From Siderastrea radians (Eukaryota > Cnidaria > Anthozoa > Scleractinia > Rhizangiidae), in NCBI GenBank assembly GCA_964017195.1, contig OZ024896.1:29660430-29724429 (forward strand): a stretch of DNA of 64,000 nt, written 5' to 3'. Position numbers and translations under genes: made by a program. Positions 12,301-21,310 of the stretch are shown in pieces. Within the stretch, counting starts at the first letter, position 1; every line of letters begins with the position of its first letter. The notes under the pieces are model-generated. The model was not told where the DNA came from, ran no database searches, and saw nothing but the letters and a program-made list of their open reading frames with translations.

Positions 12301-12843
12301 ATATCAACTGGCAAAGCTTCGAATGCTTGAATTCTATTATGACTTTCTTGACAGGTATTTTGACAGAAGAGATTTCGAATTGATTCAGATGGACACAGAC
12401 AGCAATTACATGGCAATCAGCGCAGAAAAGTTGGAAGACATCGTCAAACCAGAGCTGCAAACAGAGTTTGAGGCAAAAAAGCAAGAGTGGTTAGCTTGGG
12501 ACAAGTGGAACAGTCGGACCCCTGGGCTCTTTAAACTCGAGTGTGAAGGCAGCAGAATGATTGCACTCTGCTCAAAGTGTCATTTCGTCGATGAACCTGA
12601 GGGCGAAAAAGATAAGTTCAGCACGAAAGGGATGTCAAAGAAACAGAACGAGATCACGTGGCAGCGTTTCAGGTCAGCTTTGGACGGCAGCAAGGACATG
12701 GCAACGAACATTGGTTTTCGCATGAACAACGGGAGGATTGTTACGTACGAACAGGCCAGAAGCTGGGACTGAGCGCTTACTACGACAAACGCTGGGTATT
12801 GGCAGACGGTATTCACACAGAACCGATCGAGTTTCATAGTTAG
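9301..12843 (+). pseudogene. polB: Protein-primed family B DNA polymerase of the Polinton (broken)
   Basis: Replicative polymerase that would copy the element from a terminal protein. It starts MSVLNINIEELL directly at the TIR edge. The N-terminal 389 codons include the basic PPRKRRGRK stretch and the DTYQENLCLWRCIAVH block usual in Polinton PolB. An exonuclease I motif (YDFEAY) lies at about 10588-10605 in a frame differing from the downstream ORF. Polymerase motif A (DANALYLSTM) is at 11594-11623, motif B (NSGYGKL) near 12103-12123, motif C (MDTDS) at 12389-12403. Lesions are: loss of frame near 10390-10470, a 13-bp tandem duplication at 10616-10641, an in-frame stop at 11275-11277, a frameshift between 11556 and 11600, and another near 12750. 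The terminal frame ends in FHS at 12843, overlapping the convergent integrase gene by four bases. Confidence 0.93.
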
Positions 12844-13889
12844 ATTGCCGGTGGTAGCTGGGTATCTGGAGGGACAACCAAAAGCTCTTCGCGGACAAAC
12901 CCGCGTTTTGATCCGTCAAACAAATAATAGAGAACAGGTTCATTTGGTTTTATCATAATCTTTTCAATCTCGTAAACTTTCAGAGACCAGATTGGGTCGG
13001 TAGCTCTTCGCCGGCCACCTTCAAGTTCACTGGGTTGATAGAGATAGCGAACACTTAAACCGGAGGGGAGCTTTTTTTCGTTTACACCAACGGGTCTCAA
13101 ATAAGGGGTCGAGGGTTTGGATGGAACAGTTTTCTCTTTGATGGTCTCAACGGGTTTCTGACCAGTCAGTCGAGTGACTTCTTTATTCAAAGCTGAAATA
13201 ACAGCGGGCAGTCGGGCCACCCATTCAGCCGATCTTTTGTCGTCTGGGAGGCGCATTTCAACCCCATATTGGTGTCCAAACAGTCGTTCAGCCAGGGTGC
13301 GGTTGAATCTTTCAACGATAGCTTGATCACGGTGAATATCCACACGGCCGCCTCTAACCTCGACATTATGTTTCGAAAGCAGTTGATTCACAGCGCCCAT
13401 AAACTCACGACCAGGATCGACCTGAAGCAGTTTCGGCCACTTCAAAGGACCACGACTATAAATCCGTTCCAGAGCAGCTGCGACTTCTTTGGCCTCTTTT
13501 GTGGTCAATGGTTCGGCCTCTTTGTATCGAGAGGCCACATAAACAACTGTGAGGGCATATTTAAAAGTTTTACGGGAGCGAGGTGGGCGATCGGGTGGTA
13601 GATACAGAAGATCGGCTTGGTGAACTTTGTTTGGAACAGGAACATCAAATTTCGGTCTTGGAATGTACCGTGGGGCTGGTAAATAAACCTGCCAAAGAGC
13701 TTGCTTCATCAACCAGTTTCGAACCACATCTTCCGAGACTTTCGCTGCCTGGGCTAATTTCTTAATAGCTGCAAACCCTTTCCAATACCCTTGCGGGCTG
13801 TAATGAAGTTTTGACAACCTATTGAAAATGCGCGCGCTCATTGTATACCATACAAATAAAAAATGGACGACCCGTTTGGTTGTTTGCAA
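12840..13889 (-). CDS. int: Polinton integrase (retroviral-type rve, DDE)
   Basis: Intact 349-codon ORF; Met17 (MSARIFNRL) is an alternative start. It would join element ends to target DNA. A helical N-terminal region with Tyr/Trp-rich YSPQGYWKGF is followed by an rve core with catalytic candidates D93 (HQADLLYL), D158 (LLQVDPGREF) and E193 (QAIVERFNRTL), spaced D-64-D-34-E, typical of retroviral and Polinton integrases. A basic stretch near 292-296 and a C-terminal fold (WSLKVYEIEKI...YYLFDGSKRGFVREELLVV) resemble the chromodomain-like tail of Polinton integrases. It converges on PolB with a 4-bp overlap. All catalytic residues are present in an element whose other large genes are damaged. 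Confidence 0.95.
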   Translation of the reverse strand: MQTTKRVVHFLFVWYTMSARIFNRLSKLHYSPQGYWKGFAAIKKLAQAAKVSEDVVRNWLMKQALWQVYLPAPRYIPRPKFDVPVPNKVHQADLLYLPPDRPPRSRKTFKYALTVVYVASRYKEAEPLTTKEAKEVAAALERIYSRGPLKWPKLLQVDPGREFMGAVNQLLSKHNVEVRGGRVDIHRDQAIVERFNRTLAERLFGHQYGVEMRLPDDKRSAEWVARLPAVISALNKEVTRLTGQKPVETIKEKTVPSKPSTPYLRPVGVNEKKLPSGLSVRYLYQPSELEGGRRRATDPIWSLKVYEIEKIMIKPNEPVLYYLFDGSKRGFVREELLVVPPDTQLPPAI

Positions 13890-14009
13890 GGTGTGAAAAT
13901 CTCGTCAAAAATGATGCAAGAAATATTGCAAAAAAGAAATTAATTACACTTATGCCCATTATCAAATAGGATTAATCTTTGTCCTTCATGCAAGGAATAA
14001 CTAGTTTAT

Positions 14010-14441
14010 GTGGTGAATGAGTTTTGTCGTGAATGTCCAAAATGTTGTAGAGTGTTTGAATGTGATGATGATGAACAGTTCCAAGAAGAAAATCGGGGAA
14101 GAAGTTCCACGGCGCCTCCTACGACTAATTTTCATTTAAAAAATGTTTTTCGGAAATGGAACATTAACAAAATGTTTTCTTCCAGCGATATCGCTTTTTT
14201 GGGTAAGGTTATTGCTCAATTTCAGGAGATAACCGGCAAGTCAGTGAACTACCCAGCCTGTTTTCTGCACAATTATTTTGAAATGGTACCTTCTGAATGC
14301 TGGCCCCACAAAAAAGAAATCATAGAATCTATTTCTCATCACCTTCCTAAAACCTTTGCAAGCAGGCGGCACGCAAAACAGGAGTTTGAAAAGTGGTGGA
14401 GCACTACTTCAAGCCCAACCCCAACTTTTGTTTCAAATTAA
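14010..14441 (+). CDS. Small Polinton protein, Cys-rich N-terminus, function unknown
   Basis: An open frame of 143 codons. The start is a GTG; no upstream in-frame ATG exists before a stop, and the first ATG is internal (MFSSSDIAF). Either the first exon or start is missing or the gene is damaged. The N-terminus has CRECPKCCRVFEC, a possible zinc knuckle, then an acidic run. The C-terminal half has helical, Trp/His-containing sequence (NYPACFLHNYFEMVPSECW; HAKQEFEKWW). The 3' end overlaps the 3' end of the convergent PLA2-like gene. I do not recognise the family. Confidence 0.5.
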   Translation: MVNEFCRECPKCCRVFECDDDEQFQEENRGRSSTAPPTTNFHLKNVFRKWNINKMFSSSDIAFLGKVIAQFQEITGKSVNYPACFLHNYFEMVPSECWPHKKEIIESISHHLPKTFASRRHAKQEFEKWWSTTSSPTPTFVSN

Positions 14442-15022
14442 TTGTGTTTCTAGCAGCCGCATGACCCCACTGTCTTTGTTTGTAAGGAACTGCGTCAAGA
14501 GCCTTTACCATTTTTTGTCCGCTTTGTGTTTAGAATTTTTTTCATTTTCACCGTATTTTTTTTTTCGGTTCGAACAAACATCATAGTCTACATCATGTTG
14601 CATTGCGATTGCGTCTGTTGCACCTGTTGGTGGTTGATATATTTCCCGAAAATGACCCGTTTCTGGATCGTAGTTCACCTGCTGTTCAAGGGGATTATAT
14701 GGCCCGGTATAATTATGTCCCGGTAACGTCCTTGGTGTAGGAAATTTTCCCATTGCTGCATGTATATCAAACCCAGCCCCATCTAAATCAGGTCTGTCAG
14801 TTTTGTAACGTAGGTTTGGTCGAACTTTAGTTGAAAGTTGATCTAACATTTCACTACCAACTTTTTCAATGACTGGGCGGGCTTTGTTCAGCGTGTAATT
14901 TATTGCTTTCTTTTGCAGTTTGGGGTCTCTCATAGCTTCAGAAGCGTAATATCGTCCAGTTTCAACACTTTTTTCGCAAGAAATGGGATCCCTTTCGTAA
15001 TAGCTAGATCACCCACCGCCAT
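14404..15022 (-). pseudogene. PLA2-like (parvovirus VP1-type) Polinton protein, frameshifted
   Basis: The central ORF (14933 to 14505) contains LPGHNYTGPYNPLEQQ and ATDAIAMQHDVDYDVC, the glycine-rich calcium-loop-like and His-Asp active-site-like motifs of the phospholipase A2 domain found in parvovirus VP1 and some animal Polintons. Such a domain would help a particle cross a membrane. The frame breaks at both ends in A-runs. Upstream, a reading from ATG 15020-15022 (MAVGDLAITKGIPF) enters the main frame across an AAAAAA run near 14966-14972. Downstream, coding continues in another frame after the ADKKW run at about 14509-14518 and stops at 14404. Both breaks being one-base homopolymer changes, sequencing or assembly error is possible. 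Confidence 0.8.
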
Positions 15023-15213
15023 GGCAACGCCGCCAAATATACCACTGCCCTCCGCGCGGGAGGGCTCACCTAGTTTCCCGGCATAAAACGTGTTTTCGTT
15101 ATTCCGCAACTAGCGCATTTTACCTTTAAGAGTTTTCGATTCTTCTTTGTGATTACAACCTTTTCACTTCCCTGCACATTGGGCACACACAGTACACTTC
15201 CATTGTATATATC

Positions 15214-15675
15214 TTATGAAAAATAATTCTTTACTATTTGCTCGTTTTGAAGTAAATCGTTGGAGAACATTTTCAAAATATTGACGAAACTGGTGCCTTT
15301 GTTTCTTTCGTTTAAAAAGAGAAGGCAGTAGTAAACACATCTCACACTTTGTTCCCATTGAATTTGGTTATCATCTCTGAAAAAAATGTTTGATTCTGTG
15401 CATTGACATTTCTTTCTCCCATTCCAAAGGTGGCGGAAGCCCAAATGAATCAAAATACTCGTACGTACCATTTTTGGCACGCCAACAACACACCCAATGA
15501 GTTCCCAAACTTCCGAAATCATCCAAGTTGATAATGCATGGGGAATGGCACAGGGGTTTTGTTTCGTTTCTGCTAAAAATACCTTTGATGGGGATGCGCA
15601 AATAATCGCACCATTTTCTGAGGTCTATGTTGGATAGAGGTTTATCTTCAAACTTTATTTTTTTTTAATAATCAT
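15214..15675 (-). pseudogene. pro: Adenovirus/Ulp1-type cysteine protease of the Polinton, frameshifted
   Basis: Maturation protease of the C5/Ulp1 clan. The ATG at 15673-15675 overlaps the stop region of the upstream gene by 11 bases. The frame gives NIDLRKWCDYLRI, then the His motif in FGSLGTHWVCCWR and the downstream acidic YEYFDSFG, matching the family's H...D/E order. After HRIKHFFQR the frame is lost in a run of seven T/A near 15381-15387. The other frame continues with the nucleophile region SVRCVYYCLLFLNERNKG and stops at 15214. The usual CGYWC motif is CVYYC here, so a glycine is replaced. The homopolymer lesion may be real or technical. Confidence 0.85.
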
Positions 15676-16312
15676 CCCAAGTTCCGAAGAAAGGTGGGGG
15701 TCGAATTTGCATTCCTTTACCTTTAGGATGTGGTGGTAAAGGTGGTGTTCGTCTTGGTCGTGAGCGTGGTGGTTGAGTTTGCAGACCTTTTCCGATTATT
15801 TTTCGGACTAAATCAATGGCTAAAGGTACTCCGATAGACGCCAACATACCAAGAAAGCCGCCGTACTGTGCTGCACCTCCCATCACAAAACCTTTTCCAA
15901 CAAGATATTGTTCCGCCGCTTTTTTCTGAGTAAGAGTCATTTGCTGGACAAGTTTATAAAGCTCAATTTCCTTCGGCCCAAAACCTTTTCCGAATATCTT
16001 TTTCAGCACCTTTTCAGTACCGAAACTCAAACCTGCACTTGCTAATGCCCCAAGGGCTGGCTTTATCAAAGGTCGTGCCAAACCTAGCATAGCAGAAAAC
16101 AAACTTCCACCACGCTGCGCAGTATTTTGAATCTGGGTCTGGCTTAATTTTAGCTCAACCCCTTTCCCTGCCGCTGCGGTTTTCTTCAGTCGCGAGATTT
16201 GAGTAGCAGTGAGAAGGAGTTCGTCACCGCGCCCAATTTGGCCCGGTTTAACTCTCAGAGTAACAGCTGTCTTCGAAACATAAGGTTTTTTTAAGTTTCT
16301 TTTTCTGACCAT
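15665..16312 (-). CDS. Polinton basic, Gly-rich, membrane-active-like minor virion protein
   Basis: Intact 215 codons. The N-terminus is basic (MVRKRNLKKPYVSK) with a TLRVKPGQIGRGDELLLT segment. Two Gly/Ala-rich hydrophobic stretches follow (LFSAMLGLARPLIKPALGALASAGL, about 71-95; VMGGAAQYGGFLGMLASIGVPLAIDL, about 143-168). The tail is proline/arginine-rich (PPRSRPRRTPPLPPHPKG). This resembles the pVI/pX-like or GG-rich minor capsid proteins encoded beside the protease and capsid genes in Polintons. The role is inferred from composition and position between capsid and protease. Confidence 0.65.
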   Translation of the reverse strand: MVRKRNLKKPYVSKTAVTLRVKPGQIGRGDELLLTATQISRLKKTAAAGKGVELKLSQTQIQNTAQRGGSLFSAMLGLARPLIKPALGALASAGLSFGTEKVLKKIFGKGFGPKEIELYKLVQQMTLTQKKAAEQYLVGKGFVMGGAAQYGGFLGMLASIGVPLAIDLVRKIIGKGLQTQPPRSRPRRTPPLPPHPKGKGMQIRPPPFFGTWDDY

Positions 16313-16389
16313 CGGTCAGCGCTATTTTATATGGATGATAAGTTGTGCTCATCGTGCGTGTATATTATATTCAGAATTTTTTCATTTGT

Positions 16390-17659
16390 CTAGACGGCGA
16401 CAAGTTCATTCCCAATTTGCTTCAGCACAAATTCTTCTTCATTCAAAACCACGGCGTATATTATGAAATCGTGAGCGTTAGCGGGTTCATTCAGTGTGAA
16501 ATGAAATTCGAGCTTTTCGGGATCGTTTGTTAATAAATTGCCTTCTTCAACGTTTCGTAGATCAAAATAGATAACTGGGTATAACTTCTTAAAGTTGGCG
16601 AGCTGCAGCTGAACGCCGGAGTTGTAGTCGTTCTTTCTATATCTGAAATTGATTAAATCATTATAAATTCTCATTGTCCATTTATTGGTGGTGTAATCAA
16701 TCTCAGGGTAAAAGTTTGTGCCGTACTCAAGGCGGCAAGAGGCTAATTTTGAGTCATCACCATCGATATCAAATGTGTCAAAGAGGTAAGGGTTTTGTGT
16801 GTATGTGTAAGAATCTTTTTTCCGAGTTTGCTGAAAAAATACAGACATGCTTGGGTTTTTTTACCCCAGGTGTAATCAACCACGAACCATCAACCCTTCG
16901 GGAGCCGCTCAGATGTAAAGTTTCTTTCATGTATTTCCATGCGGTTGGCTGCAAGAAATTTTCATTAACCAGGGTCTGCCCTTTACCAGTGAAATGTAAT
17001 TGTGGCACCCACAACACAAAATCACAGACAACAATTCTTCAAGCTGTTCCATTGTTTTAGAAAATCATTTCTCTGTCATCTTGTAGATCAATTTCAAACT
17101 CAAGTTGCATCGGTGGCAGCAGCCTGTCTGAAAGACCTTCGAAGAAGGCGTATCTGTTCAAAGGGATAAGAGCCTCAACTGTCTGACCTCCATGAGACAA
17201 AAGCGCCCTTTGCCGCATTCCAAGGTTTGTCGCATTACCATCAGTCACTGTGGTGGCGTCAGTGTCAAGATACCAAAACTGGGTTTTTGCCACGCTTCTC
17301 GAATAATCGTCTGAAAAATCAAGCAGGTTTTTGATGAAAATAACCTTGTGGATATTGTTTGCAGCGAACAGTTGTTTTCCCGCTGATTTAAGTTTCAAAT
17401 TTCTGATCAATGAGAAAGAACCGTTTATCGGAGCCGATTGGGTATCAGCATCAATGTTGGCTCCATCTGCTACAGCTTCAAAGGTAAATTCGACGTGGAA
17501 ATAAGCGTTATACCAGTCATAAAAATTGTTACAGTCTTTTATGAAAAAATTATAGTTTGTCTTGTTTTGAGTTTGGTTATTCCCAGGAAAGGTGAGCGGG
17601 GTGTCTAAATTTACTAGTTTGTATGTTGTCTTCTTGAGGTATGGCTGAATTCTGAACAT
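16390..17659 (-). pseudogene. mcp: Major capsid protein (double jelly-roll) of the Polinton, broken
   Basis: Shell protein of the predicted particle. The first ORF (17659 to 17057) starts MFRIQPYLKKTTYKLVN and contains NYNFFIKDCNNFYDWYNAYFHVEF and LIPLNRYAFFEG, typical of Polinton MCP N-terminal jelly rolls. Two in-frame stops follow at 17057-17059 and 17039-17041. The same frame goes on through LWVPQLHF and DGSWLITPGV. It shifts near 16835-16850 in an A/T run to the 16390-16848 frame (PYLFDTFDIDGDD; YFDLRNVEEG; FIIYAVVLNEEEF). Total about 423 codons. The second stop is compatible with C-to-T decay of a CGA codon. Position and motifs leave little doubt about identity; fold assignment is family knowledge. 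Confidence 0.9.
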
Positions 17660-17700
17660 GTGAACAATCGTTTTTATATAAAAGAGAAAAAATTTTGGAA

Positions 17701-18078
17701 TTAACTTTCGTTTGCCAAAATACGATCTAATAAAATAAGAGCGTCATCTGATTTTTTTGGCACTTGGTTTTGCAAAATATTTGCAAGTTTCTTTTTTGCA
17801 TCCTGCGACACAGGTTTTTGTTTTCGCTCTTGCTGTAGTTTTCGTATTTGTTTTGAACCTTTTTCGACAGCAAGTTCACCAACTTTCTGCCCCGGTTTTT
17901 CAGCGACTGTTTTTGTGGTTTTTTCGGCGGCTGTCTTTGCCACATTCTTTAAAGTACTTTTTAATAATTTACTGAAGGTCATGAAGGTGTCATGGATGAC
18001 ACCCGACCCTTTATGTTTATATCTATACCTTCCGGTGTTTTCGTCAAAAAAATTTGTCCACTCGCTCGGGTGATCCAT
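17701..18078 (-). CDS. Small basic Polinton virion-associated protein
   Basis: Intact 125 codons beginning MDHPSEWTNFFDENTGRYRY, with HKGSGVIHDTF, a Lys/Ala-rich helical centre (KNVAKTAAEKTTKTVAEKPG) and a Lys/Gln-rich tail. Proteins with this start sit between capsid and penton genes in cnidarian-type Polintons as I remember them; their function is unknown to me. The lysine-rich amphipathic centre suggests DNA or capsid-interior binding. Confidence 0.65.
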   Translation of the reverse strand: MDHPSEWTNFFDENTGRYRYKHKGSGVIHDTFMTFSKLLKSTLKNVAKTAAEKTTKTVAEKPGQKVGELAVEKGSKQIRKLQQERKQKPVSQDAKKKLANILQNQVPKKSDDALILLDRILANES

Positions 18079-18105
18079 GGTTGTATATTTATGCCAACAA
18101 AATCC

Positions 18106-18868
18106 TTACTCTTTTTCAACCATTAAGCTAAGCGCAACGTCTATCCCGTTGAGATCCAGGGGATTGTCTCTTCCGTCCGTCACATGAATCCTTATTGAAT
18201 CAATGATATTTTTGTTCACAGGATGCCACTTAATCCGCTGCGGTACTTTTTGAAATGGATAACTGACTTGAAGATTCGCTGTTGAAAAAGAGTATATGAC
18301 ATCGCTTTGAACATTTTTTGTCATCCGGCTGATCAGATCGCAGTGGATAAACACCCAATCCGGCAACACCTCTTGGAATATTTGGAAGTTTTCTTCCGAC
18401 ACTATCTCCACTCAAGATACTTTTCCCATAACCAAGCAATTCAGAGAAAGATCCTTGAGACAAGTCAAGCTCATAATCTTCATGCACCAAAATGACAACC
18501 CTGTAACTTGTCAGATCGAAATACAGATTGAAAATGTAAGCACTGTCTTTGTCTTTCGGGTCTACTTTACCAATGTGGTTCTGAAGAAAACGGTTGATGT
18601 CTTTGTAATCATACATTCCGTTTGGAAACGTCAAGGTCTTCCATGCTTTAGTTTTCTTTCTCCAGCGAATTTTGTTATTATCAAAAGAGGCATCTATGTT
18701 GTACCATGAGTAGCTCATTGTGATAAGTTCGTCCAACGGAGCTTTATAGTTTCCTGAATCTAAATAAATCGGAGGTGAAAAATTAATTGTGAAATCATGT
18801 GAAACATTCCGTTCTCCGTCACGTTGTTGTTTTGCGAGGCTCGAGTCAAGTAGAAGATCAAAGGACAT
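18106..18868 (-). pseudogene. Penton (single jelly-roll minor capsid) of the Polinton, one frameshift
   Basis: The ORF from 18868 (MSFDLLLDSS) has ISFSPP-like FTINFSPPIYLDSGNYK, MSYSWYNI and FNLYFDLTSYRVV, the pattern of Polinton pentons. It runs to about 18385 (LPNIPRGVAG), where one base breaks the frame (GTTGCCGGATTG). The adjoining frame continues FIHCDLISRM, DVIYSFSTANLQVSYPFQ and the conserved VTDGRDNPLDLNGIDVALSLM, ending at 18106. The start codon abuts the stop of the upstream gene (TAAATG). The penton would occupy the fivefold vertices of the particle. Confidence 0.87.
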
Positions 18869-19402
18869 TTATTGGTTTATATTATTACTAATAATTATTT
18901 TCTTTTGCTTTTCGTCTATTAACCCAAGGTCAACAAGTGAATCAAGCAGAGAAAATACCTGTTTGTTTAGTTTTATTGAGTTGTTTCCTGCTTTTATCGA
19001 TCCTAAACTCACATAAAGTTTGTTGATTATTTTTTTAGCTTCATCAGTGATGCCACTTCCTTCGGTTTCCCAATTCTGTTCTTCAGGGAAGAAGTCCTCG
19101 TCACCGTCTGAAGGTGGATCGAGAGAAGTTCTTCGGCTCTCAACAGCTTCTTTCAGAGATGTTTCCAGAGAGGCTGGAGGAATTTCTTTTTTGCATGGGG
19201 GAGTAGACTCCAGTCTCTGCTTCCCCTCCTGTAACTGTTTCGATAGAGGTTGGGTTGCCCTTCTTTCATAGATCCCATCTCTCATTTCTTTGAGTTCCGC
19301 AATGGTTTTGCCTTCCAAACCTAATTTCGATTTTCTTACTGTGTAGTTTTCATCATGACCTTTTATGGTAATGATCGATTGATATTTTGCAACAAGACTG
19401 AT
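18869..19402 (-). CDS. Small Polinton protein TVRKSKLGLEGKT..., 5' end cut by Penelope insertion
   Basis: An open frame from 19402 down to the TAA at 18869. No ATG occurs: the frame begins ISLVAKYQSI and reads HDENYTVRKSKLGLEGKTIAELK; a TTG at 19316-19318 is the only near-cognate start. The Penelope-like 3' end abuts at about 19405-19410, so the normal start was probably displaced. The middle is Ser/Pro/acidic, and the C-terminus forms helices (KIINKLYVSLGSIKAGNNSIKLNKQVF). It reads TAAATG into the penton start. Function unknown. Confidence 0.6.
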   Translation of the reverse strand: MSLVAKYQSIITIKGHDENYTVRKSKLGLEGKTIAELKEMRDGIYERRATQPLSKQLQEGKQRLESTPPCKKEIPPASLETSLKEAVESRRTSLDPPSDGDEDFFPEEQNWETEGSGITDEAKKIINKLYVSLGSIKAGNNSIKLNKQVFSLLDSLVDLGLIDEKQKKIIISNNINQ

Positions 19403-19409
19403 TCATCAT

Positions 19410-20095
19410 ATATAATTCGGTAAATTGTGATCGTCCGGGTGAGTGTAGTCCTGAGAAGGACTGTTTGAGGTGACATTGACTGACTTTTCGACAACCTGAG
19501 CGGAAGTCATCATCAGAGTCAAGTGAACTGTGAATCGTCAGTAGATGTTATAAGTCTCTGGTCGTTGTCCTGATTGGTCGACGATCTCGTGATGTTATTG
19601 GTCGTCTGTCAGTTAAGCCGTGATGTTATTGGCTGTGAAGACTGTAAAACGCGATTGGTGCGTTTCGATCCGTCTTTTGTTAGTCAAATGTCCGTTGGTC
19701 TATTGTTAGTCAAATAAGTCGGTTTGTCTATTGTTTGTCTGTCTTGTTATTGTCAGCAATCAGTCGTTTGTAAGGTGCAGGTAGCTGTTGGCAACGGTTC
19801 AGTGGTGTTTGTTCTAAGTTAGTAAACCAGCTTTCCAGACTGATTCGTTGATAGTAGTCCGTACTGTAGGTAACGCATTCAGCAGAGTCCCAGTCGATTC
19901 TGTGGTTTGTTTTTAAATGGTGCTCAGCAATGTGATTGTTGATATCACCATTTCTAGTCGCTCGTTTGTGTTCAGTCAGTCGGACGTTCAGATTTCTGCC
20001 GGTCTCACCAATATAAGTGGCCTGGCAGTCGCAGCATTTGACAGTGGGATATTCTGGCTAAACCGGTCCCGGCATCCCCCACTCTTTACGTGTGG
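19410..20095 (-). mobile_element. Penelope-like element, 3' end fragment
   Basis: The minus strand carries the C-terminal GIY-YIG nuclease coding region (19684-20057) and a 3' tail of about 270 bases with CGGAAG/CATCATCAGAGTCAAGTG-type sequence. The 5' boundary is abrupt at about 20095, next to the Polinton gene stop at 20100. The Penelope reverse transcriptase is absent, so this is a 5'-truncated insertion. Confidence 0.78.
19684..20057 (-). pseudogene. GIY-YIG endonuclease C-terminal domain of Penelope-like ORF
   Basis: A 124-codon open frame lacking an ATG, from just after a TAG at 20058-20060 to TGA at 19684-19686. It contains CCDCQATYIGETGRNLNVR, the GIY-YIG-type core (here YIGETGR with the following LNVRL...HK), then HRIDWDSAECV and LESWFTNLEQTPLNR, the standard C-terminal end of Penelope-family proteins. 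It would nick target DNA in an intact element. It is a fragment here. Confidence 0.8.
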
Positions 20096-20099
20096 ATGT

Positions 20100-20510
20100 T
20101 TATTCCATCGGTGGTGGTAAATCATTATCATCAAATTCTTGATACGGGGGTGGTGGTGTTGGTGGTGGTCTTGGTGTTGGTGGTGGTGGTGGTGATGGCA
20201 CTGGTGATGGTACTGGTGATGGGGGTGGAGTTGGTGCATCCGGTCTGAATTCATCACCAAAAAAAGGGTTAATTTCATCAAATTCATCCATTGTGTAATC
20301 AGGAACTTCCTGCTGCTCTTCTTCTTCTTCTGCAGTGGCGCTGCTCTTTTCATCAAGCCTTTTTGTAATAGGTTTAAAAAGCTCCTCCCCTGAAAGCTGT
20401 CCAAATTCTTTTCTTATTTTGTCCATTCTAAATTTTTGGTGAATGTCTTGTGTTTGTTGATCGACGGCCGTTTGTTTCTTTGCTATTTGTTTCCATTTTG
20501 GTAATGACAT
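20100..20510 (-). CDS. Polinton protein with acidic centre and proline-rich tail
   Basis: Intact 136 codons: charged helical N-terminus (MSLPKWKQIAKKQTAVDQQ), a glutamate run (ATAEEEEEQQE), DEFDEINPFFGDEF, then a long Pro-rich tail of PSPVPSPPPPP type ending DDNDLPPPME. It is divergently arranged with the ATPase gene (34 bases between starts), so 20511-20544 should contain a bidirectional promoter. Function unknown. The Pro tail is encoded by a GGTGGT-rich low-complexity stretch at 20140-20240. Confidence 0.6.
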   Translation of the reverse strand: MSLPKWKQIAKKQTAVDQQTQDIHQKFRMDKIRKEFGQLSGEELFKPITKRLDEKSSATAEEEEEQQEVPDYTMDEFDEINPFFGDEFRPDAPTPPPSPVPSPVPSPPPPPTPRPPPTPPPPYQEFDDNDLPPPME

Positions 20511-20544
20511 ATTTCCAGCGTGAATATATAGAAGCGAAAAAAAA

Positions 20545-20970
20545 ATGAAGATTCTGAATTATGACCCAGGTTTTTCCAAGAGTAACTACAAACAAGGCCA
20601 CCCTTGTATGCCAGCACATGTTTTCCGGATGCTAATTTGTGGACCTAGTAATTCTGGCAAAACAAATATATTACTGCATATGCTTTATGAGTTGTTAGAG
20701 TTTGATAAAATCTACCTCTTCTCAAAAAACCTGCACCAGAATAAATATCAGTCTCTTTTGCAGGACTTTGCTAAACGAATCAACCCCAAGGTTGGTTACG
20801 AGGTCATCGAGGCTCATGGTGATGAAATCATTCCACTCGAAGAGCTTCCGGTGGACAACCAAAAAATTGTTGTTTTTGATGATCTTGTTTGTGAAAGCAA
20901 CCAAAACAGCATCATTAATTATTTTATCAACGGGCGGCACAGAAACTGCTGCGTTATTTACCTCACTTGA
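20545..20970 (+). pseudogene. atp: Genome-packaging ATPase (FtsK/HerA/A32 type), C-terminally truncated
   Basis: Motor that would pump the element's DNA into capsids. The start MKILNYDPGF is followed by Walker A (CGPSNSGKTNI, residues about 32-42) and Walker B (KIVVFDDLV, about 109-117), then HRNCCVIYLT and a TGA. Polinton ATPases normally continue for roughly 80-120 more residues after this point, so the C-terminal part is missing. The next ORF begins in the TGATG overlap, which suggests a deletion fused the two genes here. N-terminal catalytic motifs are intact. Confidence 0.85.
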
Positions 20971-21310
20971 TGGAAAACAATGATGAATCTTCGAGTGAAA
21001 ATAATATTGAGGTTTTGGGCATCAGAGATTTTCCCGGGTCTCCACATCAAATAGATAAAAAAGCTTACTTTCTCAAACTCCTGTTCGAGAAAAGCTCACC
21101 CAACCAGTACCAGTCACGCCTCGGTTTTAACCTATATAAACTTCCGGTCGGTTGCTACACTATGGTTGTTGAATGGTTTCCACCAGAAATGAATGAGGTG
21201 AGTGTAACACCACAGGCCACGACGATTTCAATTTCTAATCATACAACCAAAACATTCGAGAAGTACACCAAAACAGTTATCCACTTTCACAGATGGGGTA
21301 GCTCACCCCC

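Noticed and set aside
19988..20404. 138-aa minus-strand ORF rich in His (HHQYHHQCHHHHHH)
   Set aside because: Shadow frame over the proline-rich gene and the Penelope fragment; the His run comes from the same GGTGGT low-complexity DNA.
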